From contig CAVTQA010000030.1 in assembly GCA_963736715.1 (NCBI GenBank), positions 1 through 64,000 on the forward strand: a DNA stretch of 64,000 nt, written 5' to 3'. A program made the translations under genes and the position numbers. Below, in pieces: positions 27,122 to 36,265 of the stretch (positions are counted from its first letter, which is position 1; each line of letters starts with the position of its first letter). The notes under the pieces were generated by a model. The model was not told the DNA's origin. It saw nothing but the letters and a program-made list of their open reading frames with translations, and did no database searches. Source of the DNA: AP-15 sp963736715 (lineage in GTDB: Bacteria; Pseudomonadota; Alphaproteobacteria; ATCC43930; CGMCC-115725).

Positions 27122-27682
27122 TTGGCTTCCGAGACCACAGGCGTTTCCGGCTTGGCTGCGCGTTACGCGGCGGCGTTATTTGATCTCGCCGACGAACGCC
27201 GCATCCTCGACGAGGTGGCCTCGGATCTCCGGCAGCTCCGGTCGATGGTGCAGGCGAGCCCGGATATGCTGCGGCTGATCCGCAGTCCAATTCTGTCGCG
27301 CGGCGAGCAATCCAAGGGGATCGAGGCCCTCGCCGAGGCTGCCGGCCTTTCTCCGCTGGTCAGGGATTTTCTCGCGGTCGTCGCCCGCAATCGGCGGTTG
27401 TTTGCTGTGCCGGCCATGATCGAGGCGTTCCTCGCCGAACTCGCAGCTCGGCGCGGCGAAGTGACGGCCGAGGTCACCGCGGCACAGCCGCTGAACGAGG
27501 CTCAGCTCGCCGCGCTGAATGACCAGCTGCGCCACAGCGTCGGCAGCCGTGTATCGATCGATGTCCACGTCGACCCGGGGCTGATCGGTGGGCTCGTCGT
27601 CAAACTCGGCTCGCGCATGGTCGACGGATCGATTAAGAGCAAGCTGCAGCGGCTGCAGCTGGCGATGAAGAGCATTGCTTGA
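27122..27682 (+). CDS. atpH: ATP synthase F1 delta subunit
   Basis: A 186-residue OSCP/delta subunit (LAARYAAALFDLADERRILD at the N-terminus, PGLIGGLVVKLGSRMVDGSI at the C-terminus). It connects the F1 head to the peripheral stalk. The start appears to be TTG 27122. It is the first gene of the F1 operon; the following atpA is separated by a 217-base gap containing a family A repeat, longer than usual. Confidence 0.95.
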   Translation: MASETTGVSGLAARYAAALFDLADERRILDEVASDLRQLRSMVQASPDMLRLIRSPILSRGEQSKGIEALAEAAGLSPLVRDFLAVVARNRRLFAVPAMIEAFLAELAARRGEVTAEVTAAQPLNEAQLAALNDQLRHSVGSRVSIDVHVDPGLIGGLVVKLGSRMVDGSIKSKLQRLQLAMKSIA

Positions 27683-27727
27683 TGTTGTGCTGATTGAAAT
27701 GCGGTTCGGATGCGCAAAATGCCTAGT

Positions 27728-27844
27728 CGTCATTCCCGGCGAAGGCGGGAATCCAAAGTCCTGCCGCGAAGTTCTTGAGCAGTCGCATGGCTCCCGAATC
27801 AGGCCATGCGGTGGGCTCTGGATCCCGCCTGCGCGGGGATGAGC
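27728..27844. repeat. Dispersed palindromic repeat, family A, between atpH and atpA
   Basis: Left arm CGTCATTCCCGGCGAAGGCG, right arm GGATCCCGCCTGCGCGGGGA. It lies within the atp operon. A stable hairpin here could tune atpH against atpA levels by partial termination or mRNA processing. Confidence 0.8.
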
Positions 27845-27899
27845 CCCGCAAGGACGGTGCTTCCCGGGTTGTCCCAGACCGGTTTCTGAAGGGGTTTTT

Positions 27900-29429
27900 A
27901 TGGAAATTCGCGCGGCGGAGATTTCGGCGATCCTCAAACAGCAGATCGCCAGTTTCGGCAGCGAGGCGGACGTCGCGGAGGTAGGGCAGGTATTGTCGAT
28001 CGGCGACGGCATCGCCCGCGTCTACGGCCTAGACAAGGTCCAGGCCGGCGAGCTGGTCGAGTTCCCGAACGGCGAAAAGGGCTTGGCCCTCAACCTCGAG
28101 AGCGACAATGTCGGCGTCGTCGTGTTCGGCGACGACACCCACATCAGCGAGGGGGACACCGTCAAACGCACCAACGCCATCGTCGATGTGCCGGTCGGGC
28201 GCGGACTCCTCGGCCGCGTCGTTGATGCGCTCGGCGAGCCGATCGACGGCAAGGGCCCGCTGACCGATGTCACCCGGGCGCGCGTCGATGTCAAGGCGCC
28301 CGGCATCGTGCCACGCCGCTCGGTGCACGAGCCGGTGCAGACCGGGCTGAAGGCCATCAACTCTCTGGTGCCGATCGGGCGCGGGCAGCGCGAGCTGATC
28401 ATCGGCGATCGGCAGACCGGCAAGACCGCCGTCGCGATCGACGCCGTCCTTAACCAAAAGCACAACAACAGCGGCACCGACGAGAAGGTTAAGCTCTACT
28501 GCATTTACGTCGCGGTCGGCCAGAAACGCTCCACCGTCGCGCAGATCGTCAAGACCTTGCAGGATTACGGCGCGCTCGAATACTCGATCGTCGTGGCCGC
28601 GACTGCGTCCGAGCCGGCGCCGCTGCAGTACATCGCCCCCTATGCCGGGTGCGCGATGGGCGAATTTTTTCGCGACAACGGCATGCACGCACTGATCATC
28701 TACGACGATCTGTCGAAACAGGCGGTGGCTTACCGCCAGATGTCGTTGCTGTTGCGCCGCCCGCCGGGGCGTGAGGCCTATCCCGGCGACGTCTTCTACC
28801 TGCATTCGCGGCTGCTCGAACGCGCCGCGAAAATGAACGAGGATCATGGCGCCGGATCGCTGACCGCGCTGCCGATCGTTGAGACCCAGGCCGGCGACGT
28901 GTCGGCATACATCCCGACGAATGTTATCTCGATCACCGACGGCCAGATCTTTCTCGAGACCGAGCTGTTCTATCAAGGCATTCGTCCAGCCATCAATGTC
29001 GGGCTCTCGGTCAGCCGTGTCGGTTCGGCGGCGCAGATCAAGGCGATGAAGCAGGTCGCCGGGCGCATCAAGTTGGAGCTGGCGCAGTATCGCGAGATGG
29101 CCGCCTTTTCGCAATTCGGCTCCGATCTCGACGCCGCGACCCAGCGCCTATTGTCGCGCGGCAGCCGATTGACCGAGATGCTGAAGCAGCCCCAATTCTC
29201 CCCGGTTCCGGTGGAGGAGCAAGTCGTGTCGATTTTTGCCGGCACTCGCGGCTATCTCGATACGATCGCAGTGTCGGATGTCGGCCGGTTCGAATCTTCG
29301 ATGGTGCGCGAATTGCGCTCCACGCACCCCGAACTGCTGCAGGCTATCCGTACCGAGCAGGAGATATCGCCGACGGTCGAGAAGGAGCTGAGCGACTTCC
29401 TCGACGCGTTCGTCAAGACCTTCGCCTGA
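27900..29429 (+). CDS. atpA: ATP synthase F1 alpha subunit
   Basis: A 509-residue subunit. The Walker A motif GDRQTGKTAVAIDAVL is present, as are VGQKRSTVAQIV and the family signature PAINVGLSVSRVGSAAQ. Alpha subunits carry the non-catalytic nucleotide sites of the F1 hexamer. ATG 27900. The length and motifs are normal and the gene is intact. Confidence 0.97.
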   Translation: MEIRAAEISAILKQQIASFGSEADVAEVGQVLSIGDGIARVYGLDKVQAGELVEFPNGEKGLALNLESDNVGVVVFGDDTHISEGDTVKRTNAIVDVPVGRGLLGRVVDALGEPIDGKGPLTDVTRARVDVKAPGIVPRRSVHEPVQTGLKAINSLVPIGRGQRELIIGDRQTGKTAVAIDAVLNQKHNNSGTDEKVKLYCIYVAVGQKRSTVAQIVKTLQDYGALEYSIVVAATASEPAPLQYIAPYAGCAMGEFFRDNGMHALIIYDDLSKQAVAYRQMSLLLRRPPGREAYPGDVFYLHSRLLERAAKMNEDHGAGSLTALPIVETQAGDVSAYIPTNVISITDGQIFLETELFYQGIRPAINVGLSVSRVGSAAQIKAMKQVAGRIKLELAQYREMAAFSQFGSDLDAATQRLLSRGSRLTEMLKQPQFSPVPVEEQVVSIFAGTRGYLDTIAVSDVGRFESSMVRELRSTHPELLQAIRTEQEISPTVEKELSDFLDAFVKTFA

Positions 29430-29450
29430 CCCGAGTCCGAGTCCGCCGCG

Positions 29451-30350
29451 ATGCCGAGCCTAAAAGACCTGCGGTTGCGCATCCGCAGCGTCAGGTCGAC
29501 GCAGAAGATCACCTCCGCAATGAAGATGATCGCCGCCTCACGGCTGCGTCGTGCGCAGGAGCAGGCCGAAGCCGCCCGTCCCTATGCGCAGCGCATGGAG
29601 CGCGTCCTCGGCTCGCTGGCCGGCCGCATGACGGGTCTGCCCGGCGCGCCGCCGCTGCTCGTCGGCACCGGCAAAGAAGAGACGCATCTAATTATCGTCG
29701 CGACCTCGGATCGTGGTCTCGCCGGCGGCTTCAACGCCTCGATCCTGCGCGAGGCACGCCGGCGAATTCGCGAGATCGAGGGGGCCGGCAAGAAGGTCAT
29801 GCTGTTGATCATCGGCCGCAAAGGCCGCGACGGACTGCGGCGGGACTACAACCCCTTGATCCGCGACAGCCTGACCGAGGTCGGCCACCGCCGCCTTTCT
29901 TTCGACGAAGCCCGCGACATTGCCGAGCGCGTCCTGTTGCTTTATCAGGCGGGCGGGTTCGATGTCTGCACAATCATCTACAACCGCTTCCGCTCGGTGA
30001 TGAGCCAGATCGTCACGGTCCAGCAGCTGATCCCCTTCGCATCCGCGGCCGCGGAGCTAACCAGCTCCGAGCCGGAAGTGGGAGTGCGCGCCGGCGCGGT
30101 TTACGAGTTCGAGCCGTCGGAGGAAGAAATCCTCGACGAACTCCTACCCAAGAACCTGGCGGTGCAGATATTTACGGCGTTGCTCGAGAACGCCGCGAGC
30201 GAGCAAGGCGCGCGCATGACCGCAATGGACAACGCCACTCGCAACGCCGGCGACATGATCGACCGGCTCACACTCAGCTACAACCGCACGCGTCAGGCCG
30301 CGATCACCAAGGAGCTGATCGAGATCATCTCCGGGGCCGAGGCGCTGTGA
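29451..30350 (+). CDS. atpG: ATP synthase F1 gamma subunit
   Basis: A 299-residue central-stalk subunit. The N-terminus MPSLKDLRLRIRSVRSTQKI and the C-terminus ITKELIEIISGAEAL are the coiled-coil ends that rotate within the hexamer. It is 21 bases after atpA and 26 before atpD. Confidence 0.97.
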   Translation: MPSLKDLRLRIRSVRSTQKITSAMKMIAASRLRRAQEQAEAARPYAQRMERVLGSLAGRMTGLPGAPPLLVGTGKEETHLIIVATSDRGLAGGFNASILREARRRIREIEGAGKKVMLLIIGRKGRDGLRRDYNPLIRDSLTEVGHRRLSFDEARDIAERVLLLYQAGGFDVCTIIYNRFRSVMSQIVTVQQLIPFASAAAELTSSEPEVGVRAGAVYEFEPSEEEILDELLPKNLAVQIFTALLENAASEQGARMTAMDNATRNAGDMIDRLTLSYNRTRQAAITKELIEIISGAEAL

Positions 30351-30376
30351 TGTTCTGCACGGGGATATTGTAAAGT

Positions 30377-31801
30377 ATGGCAAGGAATTCTATCGGCACC
30401 GTCACCCAGGTCATCGGCGCAGTCGTCGATGTGCATTTTGACGGAGACCTGCCGGCGATCTTGAGCGCTCTGCAGATCAATGACAGCGGCCGGACACTGG
30501 TCCTCGAAGTGGCGCAGCAGCTCGGCGAGAACGTCGTGCGCACGATTGCGATGGACACGACGGACGGGTTGGTGCGGGGCGCTGAGGTCATCGATACCGG
30601 TGAGCCGATCATGATGCCGGTCGGTCCAGAGACGCTCGGCCGCATCCTCAATGTGATTGGCGAGCCGGTCGACGAGCGCGGCCCCGTGGTCACTAAGCAG
30701 CGCTCCCCCATCCACAAGTCGGCACCGGAATTCATCGATCAGTCGACTGAAGCCGAAATCCTGGTCACCGGGATCAAGGTGGTCGATCTGCTGACGCCTT
30801 ACGCGAAAGGCGGCAAGATCGGGCTGTTCGGCGGTGCCGGTGTCGGCAAGACCGTGATCATCATGGAATTGATCAACAACATCGCCAAGGCGCATGGCGG
30901 CTACTCGGTGTTCGCCGGCGTCGGCGAGCGTACCCGCGAGGGCAACGACCTCTATCACGAAATGATGGAATCCGGCGTTATCAACATCGACGGCCCGGGC
31001 TCCAAGGCGGCGCTCGTCTACGGCCAGATGAACGAGCCGCCGGGCGCGCGCGCCCGCGTCGGCTTGTCCGGTCTCACCCTCGCCGAATATTTCCGCGACG
31101 AGGAAGGCCAGGACGTGCTGTTCTTTGTCGACAATATTTTCCGTTTTACGCAAGCCGGCTCCGAAGTATCGGCGCTGCTCGGCCGCATGCCGTCGGCGGT
31201 CGGCTACCAGCCAACGCTCGCAACCGATTTGGGCACGCTCGAGGAGCGGATCACCAGCACGAAGAAAGGCTCGATTACCTCCGTGCAGGCGATCTATGTC
31301 CCGGCAGACGATCTGACCGATCCGGCGCCCGCCACGACCTTCTCCCATCTCGACGCGACGACCGTGCTGTCGCGCCAGATCGCCGAGCTCGGCATCTATC
31401 CGGCGGTCGACCCGCTCGACTCGACTTCCCGGCTGCTCGACCCGCGGGTTATCGGTGACGACCACTATAAGGTGGCGCGCGATGTCCAGCGCGTGCTGCA
31501 GACCTATAAATCGCTGCAGGACATCATCGCGATCCTCGGCATGGACGAGCTCTCCGAAGAAGACCGGCTGACCGTCGCCCGGGCCCGCAAGATCCAGCGT
31601 TTTCTTTCCCAGCCCTTTCACGTCGCCGAGGTGTTCACCGGCACCCCCGGCGTCCTCGTCAGCCTCGAAGACACGATCAAGGGGTTCAAAGGCATCGTCG
31701 CTGGCGACCACGACGACATGCCGGAAAGCGCCTTTTACATGGTCGGCACGATCGACGAAGCAGTCGCCAAAGCCCGCAAGATGGCGGCCGAGGCGGCCTG
31801 A
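30377..31801 (+). CDS. atpD: ATP synthase F1 beta subunit
   Basis: A 474-residue catalytic subunit. The P-loop GGAGVGKTVIIMELI, the catalytic region VFAGVGERTREGNDLYHEM and the signature YPAVDPLDSTSRLL are all present. The gene is intact and of normal length. Confidence 0.98.
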   Translation: MARNSIGTVTQVIGAVVDVHFDGDLPAILSALQINDSGRTLVLEVAQQLGENVVRTIAMDTTDGLVRGAEVIDTGEPIMMPVGPETLGRILNVIGEPVDERGPVVTKQRSPIHKSAPEFIDQSTEAEILVTGIKVVDLLTPYAKGGKIGLFGGAGVGKTVIIMELINNIAKAHGGYSVFAGVGERTREGNDLYHEMMESGVINIDGPGSKAALVYGQMNEPPGARARVGLSGLTLAEYFRDEEGQDVLFFVDNIFRFTQAGSEVSALLGRMPSAVGYQPTLATDLGTLEERITSTKKGSITSVQAIYVPADDLTDPAPATTFSHLDATTVLSRQIAELGIYPAVDPLDSTSRLLDPRVIGDDHYKVARDVQRVLQTYKSLQDIIAILGMDELSEEDRLTVARARKIQRFLSQPFHVAEVFTGTPGVLVSLEDTIKGFKGIVAGDHDDMPESAFYMVGTIDEAVAKARKMAAEAA

Positions 31802-31818
31802 GCCGGATCGTTCCGTCA

Positions 31819-32271
31819 ATGGCCGAGCGCGTGCAGTTCGAGCTGGTGACCCCCGAGCGCCTGTTGCTCTCGGAGATGGTCGAGATGGTCGTGGTCCCCG
31901 GCACCGAGGGCAATTTTGGCGTCCTACCCGGCCATGCGCCGCTGATTTCCTCGATCCGTCCCGGAACAATCGATGTTTACGAGGGGCAAACGGTGACGCG
32001 GCGCATCTTCGTCGTCAGCGGCATCGCCGAGGTGACGCCGGAGCGCTGCACCGTGCTCGCCGACGAGGCGCTGCCGCCGGACGAGCTCGACCGCGGCGCG
32101 ATCGAGGCGGAACTGCAGACCGTCGAGGGCAATCTGCCGAGCCTGCGCGAACAGGTTGCACGTGCGACCGGCTCCGAACGCGACACCCTGCTCGTCGAGC
32201 TCCGGCGCATGGAGCGCCGGGAAAATGTCCTTCAGGCCGAGCTGCAGGCGCTCAGCGAGATCGCCCGCTGA
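31819..32271 (+). CDS. atpC: ATP synthase F1 epsilon subunit
   Basis: A 150-residue epsilon subunit with the N-terminal beta-sandwich (VQFELVTPERLLLSEMVEMV, PGTEGNFGVLPGHAPLIS) and a C-terminal helical part. It regulates rotation and hydrolysis. Last gene of the operon. The F0 genes are not adjacent, as usual in alphaproteobacteria. Confidence 0.95.
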   Translation: MAERVQFELVTPERLLLSEMVEMVVVPGTEGNFGVLPGHAPLISSIRPGTIDVYEGQTVTRRIFVVSGIAEVTPERCTVLADEALPPDELDRGAIEAELQTVEGNLPSLREQVARATGSERDTLLVELRRMERRENVLQAELQALSEIAR

Positions 32272-32310
32272 CAAGCAGCCCGCGCCAGCACCCGGTTCGC
32301 CGCTTCGTTA

Positions 32311-32383
32311 GGATAGGTTGAGCGAGCGAAACCCGTCATCACTGACCGCCAATGGCGGGTTTCGCCAAGCTCACCCGCCCTAC
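32311..32383. repeat. Dispersed palindromic repeat, family C
   Basis: GGTTGAGCGAGCGAAACCCG faces GGCGGGTTTCGCCAAGCTCA, giving a long imperfect hairpin in the atpC-glgC gap. It resembles the widespread GGTTGAGCGAAGCGAAACCC type of intergenic repeat. It may act as an operon-end hairpin. Confidence 0.7.
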
Positions 32384-32484
32384 TCCTCAATTCTTCCGAT
32401 TTATGCTGTCGAAGTTGACGCGGACGCGCGGGTCGCGCACCGTCCTCGCGCGCCGAAAGGCACGGCGGGGAAAGGGAAGCGGAA

Positions 32485-33750
32485 ATGCTGTCGAGCGCTC
32501 GCATCCAACAAAGACTGGCGCAGCGGTCAATCGCTCTGGTGCTCGCCGGCGGTCGTGGCAGTAGGCTCAAGCAATTGACCGACCGGCGCGCCAAGCCGGC
32601 CGTGTTTTTCGGCGGCAAGTTCCGGATCATCGATTTCGCATTGTCGAATTGCATCAATTCGGGGGTGCGTCGCATTGCTATCTTGAGCCAATACAAGGCG
32701 CACAGCCTGTTGCGCCATTTGCAGATGGGCTGGTCTTTTCTGCGCCCGGAGATGAACGAGTTTCTCGACCTTCTGCCGGCGCAGCAGCGGCTCGACGAGG
32801 CGACCTGGTACCGCGGGACCGCGGACGCGGTGTATCAGAACTTCGACATCTTTCGTGCGGCCGGACCGGAATACTTTATCGTTTTAGCGGGGGACCATAT
32901 TTATAAAATGGATTACTCGAACATGCTCGCCGACCATATCGACAAAGGCGCCGATTGCACGGTCGCCTGTATCGAGGTGCCGATAGAGCAGGCTTCCGAT
33001 TTCGGCATCATAGCGGTCGATGATTCGATGGCGATCGCCGACTTCCTGGAAAAGCCCAAAAACCCGCCGGCAATGGCCGACCAGCCCGACCGCGCGCTCG
33101 CCAGCATGGGCGTCTATGTGTTCACCGCCGACTTCCTCTATGCCGAGCTTGAACGCGATCATCGGCACGCGGGATCGAGCCACGATTTCGGCAAAGACGT
33201 AATTCCGGATCTGGTCAGCCGCGGGCTCGCCGTCGCCCATTCCTTTGAGGAGAGTTGCGTCAAGACGACACCGGAAGCCGAGGCCTATTGGCGCGACGTC
33301 GGGACCGTCGATGCTTATTGGGCGGCCAACCTGGATCTCGTCAGGCCGACCCCTTCGCTCGATATCTACGACCCGAATTGGCCGATCTGGACATATCAGC
33401 AGCAGTTGCCGCCGGCGAAATTTATCTTCGACGACGATGACCGGCGCGGCATGGCGGTGGATTCGATGGTCTCCGGCGGCTGCATCATTTCCGGCGCTAC
33501 CGTCCGCCGCTCACTTTTATTTTCGAATTGCCGCGTCAACTCCTATGTCCAAACCTGCGAGGCGGTGCTGCTCCCGGACGTGCTCGTCGGCCGGTACGCG
33601 AGGCTCAACAAGGTGGTCGTCGACCGCGGCTGCCGGATCAAGGAGGGGCTGGTTATCGGGGAAGATCCGGAGCTGGACGAGAAGCGGTTCTACCGCAGCG
33701 AGGGTGGAGTGACACTGGTCAGCGCCGAGATGCTGGCCGCCCTCGACTGA
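32485..33750 (+). CDS. glgC: Glucose-1-phosphate adenylyltransferase
   Basis: A 421-residue nucleotidyltransferase. ALVLAGGRGSRLKQLTDRRA is the ATP-binding start; KPAVFFGGKFRIIDFALSNC, WYRGTADAVYQN and VLAGDHIYKMDYSNML are ADP-glucose pyrophosphorylase signatures. The C-terminal left-handed beta-helix is present. It makes ADP-glucose for glycogen. ATG 32485 follows AAGGGAAG. No other glycogen genes are in the window. Confidence 0.93.
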   Translation: MLSSARIQQRLAQRSIALVLAGGRGSRLKQLTDRRAKPAVFFGGKFRIIDFALSNCINSGVRRIAILSQYKAHSLLRHLQMGWSFLRPEMNEFLDLLPAQQRLDEATWYRGTADAVYQNFDIFRAAGPEYFIVLAGDHIYKMDYSNMLADHIDKGADCTVACIEVPIEQASDFGIIAVDDSMAIADFLEKPKNPPAMADQPDRALASMGVYVFTADFLYAELERDHRHAGSSHDFGKDVIPDLVSRGLAVAHSFEESCVKTTPEAEAYWRDVGTVDAYWAANLDLVRPTPSLDIYDPNWPIWTYQQQLPPAKFIFDDDDRRGMAVDSMVSGGCIISGATVRRSLLFSNCRVNSYVQTCEAVLLPDVLVGRYARLNKVVVDRGCRIKEGLVIGEDPELDEKRFYRSEGGVTLVSAEMLAALD

Positions 33751-33768
33751 CCGATCAGGGATCAAGCC

Positions 33769-35034
33769 TCAGGCTTCGAGCCCGACCAGGCTGCGCGCAT
33801 AGGCCCGCGCCTCGAACGGGCGCAAATCGTCGGCGGTTTCGCCGACCCCGATGGCGTGGATCGGAATTCCGTATTTTTCGGCCAAGGACACCAGTACACC
33901 GCCGCGCGCGGTCCCGTCGAGCTTGGTCATGACGATGCCGGTGACGCCGACCATCTCGCGAAAGATTTCCGCCTGCGCGTGCGCGTTCTGGCCGGTCGTT
34001 GCGTCGAGCACGAGCAGAACCGAATGCGGCGCTTGCGGGTCGACTTTCTTCAGGACGCGGACGATCTTCTGCAACTCCGACATCAGATTGGCCTTATTGT
34101 GCAGCCGCCCGGCGGTATCGATCAGCAGAATGTCGCTGCCCTCGGTGCGCGCTTGCTCGAAAGCCTCGAAGGCAAGCCCCGCCGCATCCGATCCAGGCGG
34201 CTTGGCGACGACCCGGCAGCCGGTCCGCTCGCCCCAGATCTGCAATTGCTCGACCCCCGCGGCGCGGAACGTGTCGCCGGCTGCGAGCACCACATCGTGT
34301 CCCGCGTCCCGGTATTGCCTTGCGAGCTTGGCGATCGTCGTTGTCTTCCCGCTGCCGTTGACACCGACGACGAGAATTACAAACGGCTTGCGGCTGAGGT
34401 CGAGCCGCAGCGGCTTCATCACTGGTTCGACCAGCCGGATGACTTCCTCGGCGAGCGCGCCGCGGACCTCCTCGGGTGACACCTCCTGGTTGAAGCGGGT
34501 TCGGCGCAGCTCTTCGGTGACTTCGGCGGCGATGCCGACTCCCATATCGCTCGCGATCAGCAATTCTTCGAGCTCCGAGAGCGCCGCATCATCGAGTCGG
34601 CGGCGGTTGAAGATTGTGTTGATGCCCGCGTTCAGCCGCTCCGAGCTGCGCGCCATCCCCGCCTTGAGGCGGACGAACCAGCCGCGACGTTCCTGAGTTT
34701 CGGTGTTCCCGGGAGGAGCGGCGGCCGGGGCCACCGCTATCGGCTCGGGCTCGGATGGCTCTGCAGGTTCTGCTTGTTGCGGGTGCGCCGGCGCCGCGCC
34801 GCGCCGCCAGAAGCCGCCGCTCCACAGCCCGCGCTCCTCCTGGTCCGCATGGCTAGAAGGAGCCTCCGCAGCGGAATTCTCGGGCGCGTCGGGTTCGGGT
34901 GCAGGCGCCGGTTGCAAGTCCGCAACTGCCGTCTCCTCCTCCGGCTTACGGTTTTCTGTGTCTTCCGCGACCGCATCGGCTCCCGGATCGGGTCCTGGAA
35001 CCGGTCCAGGAGTAGGGCGTCTCCACAACCTCAT
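33769..35034 (-). CDS. ftsY: Signal recognition particle receptor
   Basis: A 421-residue SRP GTPase. An acidic Pro/Glu-rich N-terminal region (about 1-120) precedes the N domain and the G domain with VVGVNGSGKTTTIAKLARQY (G1), AAGDTFRAAGVEQL, LLIDTAGRLHNK (G3) and VMTKLDGTARGGV (G4). It docks ribosome-SRP complexes on the inner membrane. Its ATG overlaps the mtaB stop (ATGA at 35031-35034), so it is the third gene of a dapF-mtaB-ftsY operon. Confidence 0.96.
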   Translation of the reverse strand: MRLWRRPTPGPVPGPDPGADAVAEDTENRKPEEETAVADLQPAPAPEPDAPENSAAEAPSSHADQEERGLWSGGFWRRGAAPAHPQQAEPAEPSEPEPIAVAPAAAPPGNTETQERRGWFVRLKAGMARSSERLNAGINTIFNRRRLDDAALSELEELLIASDMGVGIAAEVTEELRRTRFNQEVSPEEVRGALAEEVIRLVEPVMKPLRLDLSRKPFVILVVGVNGSGKTTTIAKLARQYRDAGHDVVLAAGDTFRAAGVEQLQIWGERTGCRVVAKPPGSDAAGLAFEAFEQARTEGSDILLIDTAGRLHNKANLMSELQKIVRVLKKVDPQAPHSVLLVLDATTGQNAHAQAEIFREMVGVTGIVMTKLDGTARGGVLVSLAEKYGIPIHAIGVGETADDLRPFEARAYARSLVGLEA

Positions 35035-36260
35035 TGAACAGCTGCTCCGATAAGATTGCGTCCGCTGGCCCCGATAAGGCGCATGCGCCGGACCGACGCC
35101 ACGGCATGCGGTCCCGAGAAGCTCACCGGAGCGTAAAAGGCGGCGCGGCCCATGCCGGGTCGCTCGATCAGGACATCGGTTTCACCGCCGATCCGGGTGG
35201 AGAGTTCTGCGGTGAGAGCGGCCTCCCCCGCCGCCCGCAGTCCCGCCGCCCGCTCCTTGATCACTGCGCCCGGCAGTTGCGGCATGCGGGCGGCGGGCGT
35301 CCCTGACCGCGCGCTGTAGGGGAACACATGGACAAAGGCGAGCCCGCATTCGCCGATCAAGTCGAGGGTATGTCGGAACATCTCCTCGGTCTCGGTCGGA
35401 AACCCGGCGATCAGGTCGGCGCCCAGCGCCACCTCGGGACGCAACGCTCGGGCGCGCTGCGCAACAGCTACCGCTTGATCGCGGGAATGGCGCCGCTTCA
35501 TGCGCTTTAAGATCAGGTCGTCGCCGGCCTGCAATGACAGGTGGAGGTGTGGCATCAGCCGCTCTTCTTCGGCCAGCAACCGCCAAATTTCAGCGTCGAT
35601 TTCGGCCGGGTCGAGGGAGGAGAGGCGCAGACGCTGCAGTTCGGGTACGGCGGCAAGGAGGCGCCTCACCATCTGTCCGAGGCTGGGCCTTCCGGGCAGG
35701 TCGGCCCCATAGGCGGTCAGATCGACACCGGTCAGCACGATCTCCCGGTAACCGGCCGCGACCAGGCGGCGCGCCTGATCGGCGATGACCCCCATCGGGA
35801 CCGATCGGCTCGCCCCGCGAGCATAGGGTATGATGCAAAAGGTGCAGCGGTGATCGCAGCCCTGCTGGACCTGCAGAAAAGCGCGGCATTTGCCTTCGAA
35901 CCCATCGACGAGGTGCGGCGTGTTTTCGATCGGATCGGGCGGCGCAGCCTCATCTGGCAGATAGCTACGCGGCGACAACTTGGCTCGATTGTCGAGTACG
36001 CGGTCCACTTCGGGCAGCGCGGCATAGCGTTCCGGCGACAAATGGGCGGCGCAGCCCGTTACGACAATTCTTGCCTTGGGGTGCCGGCGGCGCGCGCGGC
36101 GGATCGCCTGGCGCGCTTGCCGTTCGGCCTCGGCGGTAACCGCGCAGGTATTGACGATGACCGCACCGGTCAGCCCGGCCGCGGTCGCGGCACCGCGAAT
36201 GACCTCGGATTCGAACGCGTTCAGCCGGCAGCCGAACGTGATGACCTCATTGTCATGCAC
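35031..36260 (-). CDS. mtaB: tRNA (N6-threonylcarbamoyladenosine-C2) methylthiotransferase
   Basis: A radical-SAM MiaB-family enzyme of about 409 residues. The N-terminal domain has VITFGCRLNAFESEVIRG and VNTCAVTAEAE (cluster cysteines). The radical-SAM core has QQGCDHRCTFCIIPYARG (CxxxCxxC) and LTGVDLTAYG. It adds a methylthio group to t6A37 of tRNAs. The likely start is GTG 36258-36260 (MHDNEVITFGC). In the sequence as given, the reading frame is also open upstream through dapF, so a 691-codon dapF-mtaB frame exists; see dapF. Confidence 0.9.
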   Translation of the reverse strand: MHDNEVITFGCRLNAFESEVIRGAATAAGLTGAVIVNTCAVTAEAERQARQAIRRARRRHPKARIVVTGCAAHLSPERYAALPEVDRVLDNRAKLSPRSYLPDEAAPPDPIENTPHLVDGFEGKCRAFLQVQQGCDHRCTFCIIPYARGASRSVPMGVIADQARRLVAAGYREIVLTGVDLTAYGADLPGRPSLGQMVRRLLAAVPELQRLRLSSLDPAEIDAEIWRLLAEEERLMPHLHLSLQAGDDLILKRMKRRHSRDQAVAVAQRARALRPEVALGADLIAGFPTETEEMFRHTLDLIGECGLAFVHVFPYSARSGTPAARMPQLPGAVIKERAAGLRAAGEAALTAELSTRIGGETDVLIERPGMGRAAFYAPVSFSGPHAVASVRRMRLIGASGRNLIGAAVQ

Positions 36261-36265
36261 GACGC

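Noticed and set aside
30293..31969. Long minus-strand open frame of about 558 codons over atpD
   Set aside because: It is the shadow of a high-GC coding sequence. Its translation has no domain, while atpD on the other strand has all family motifs.
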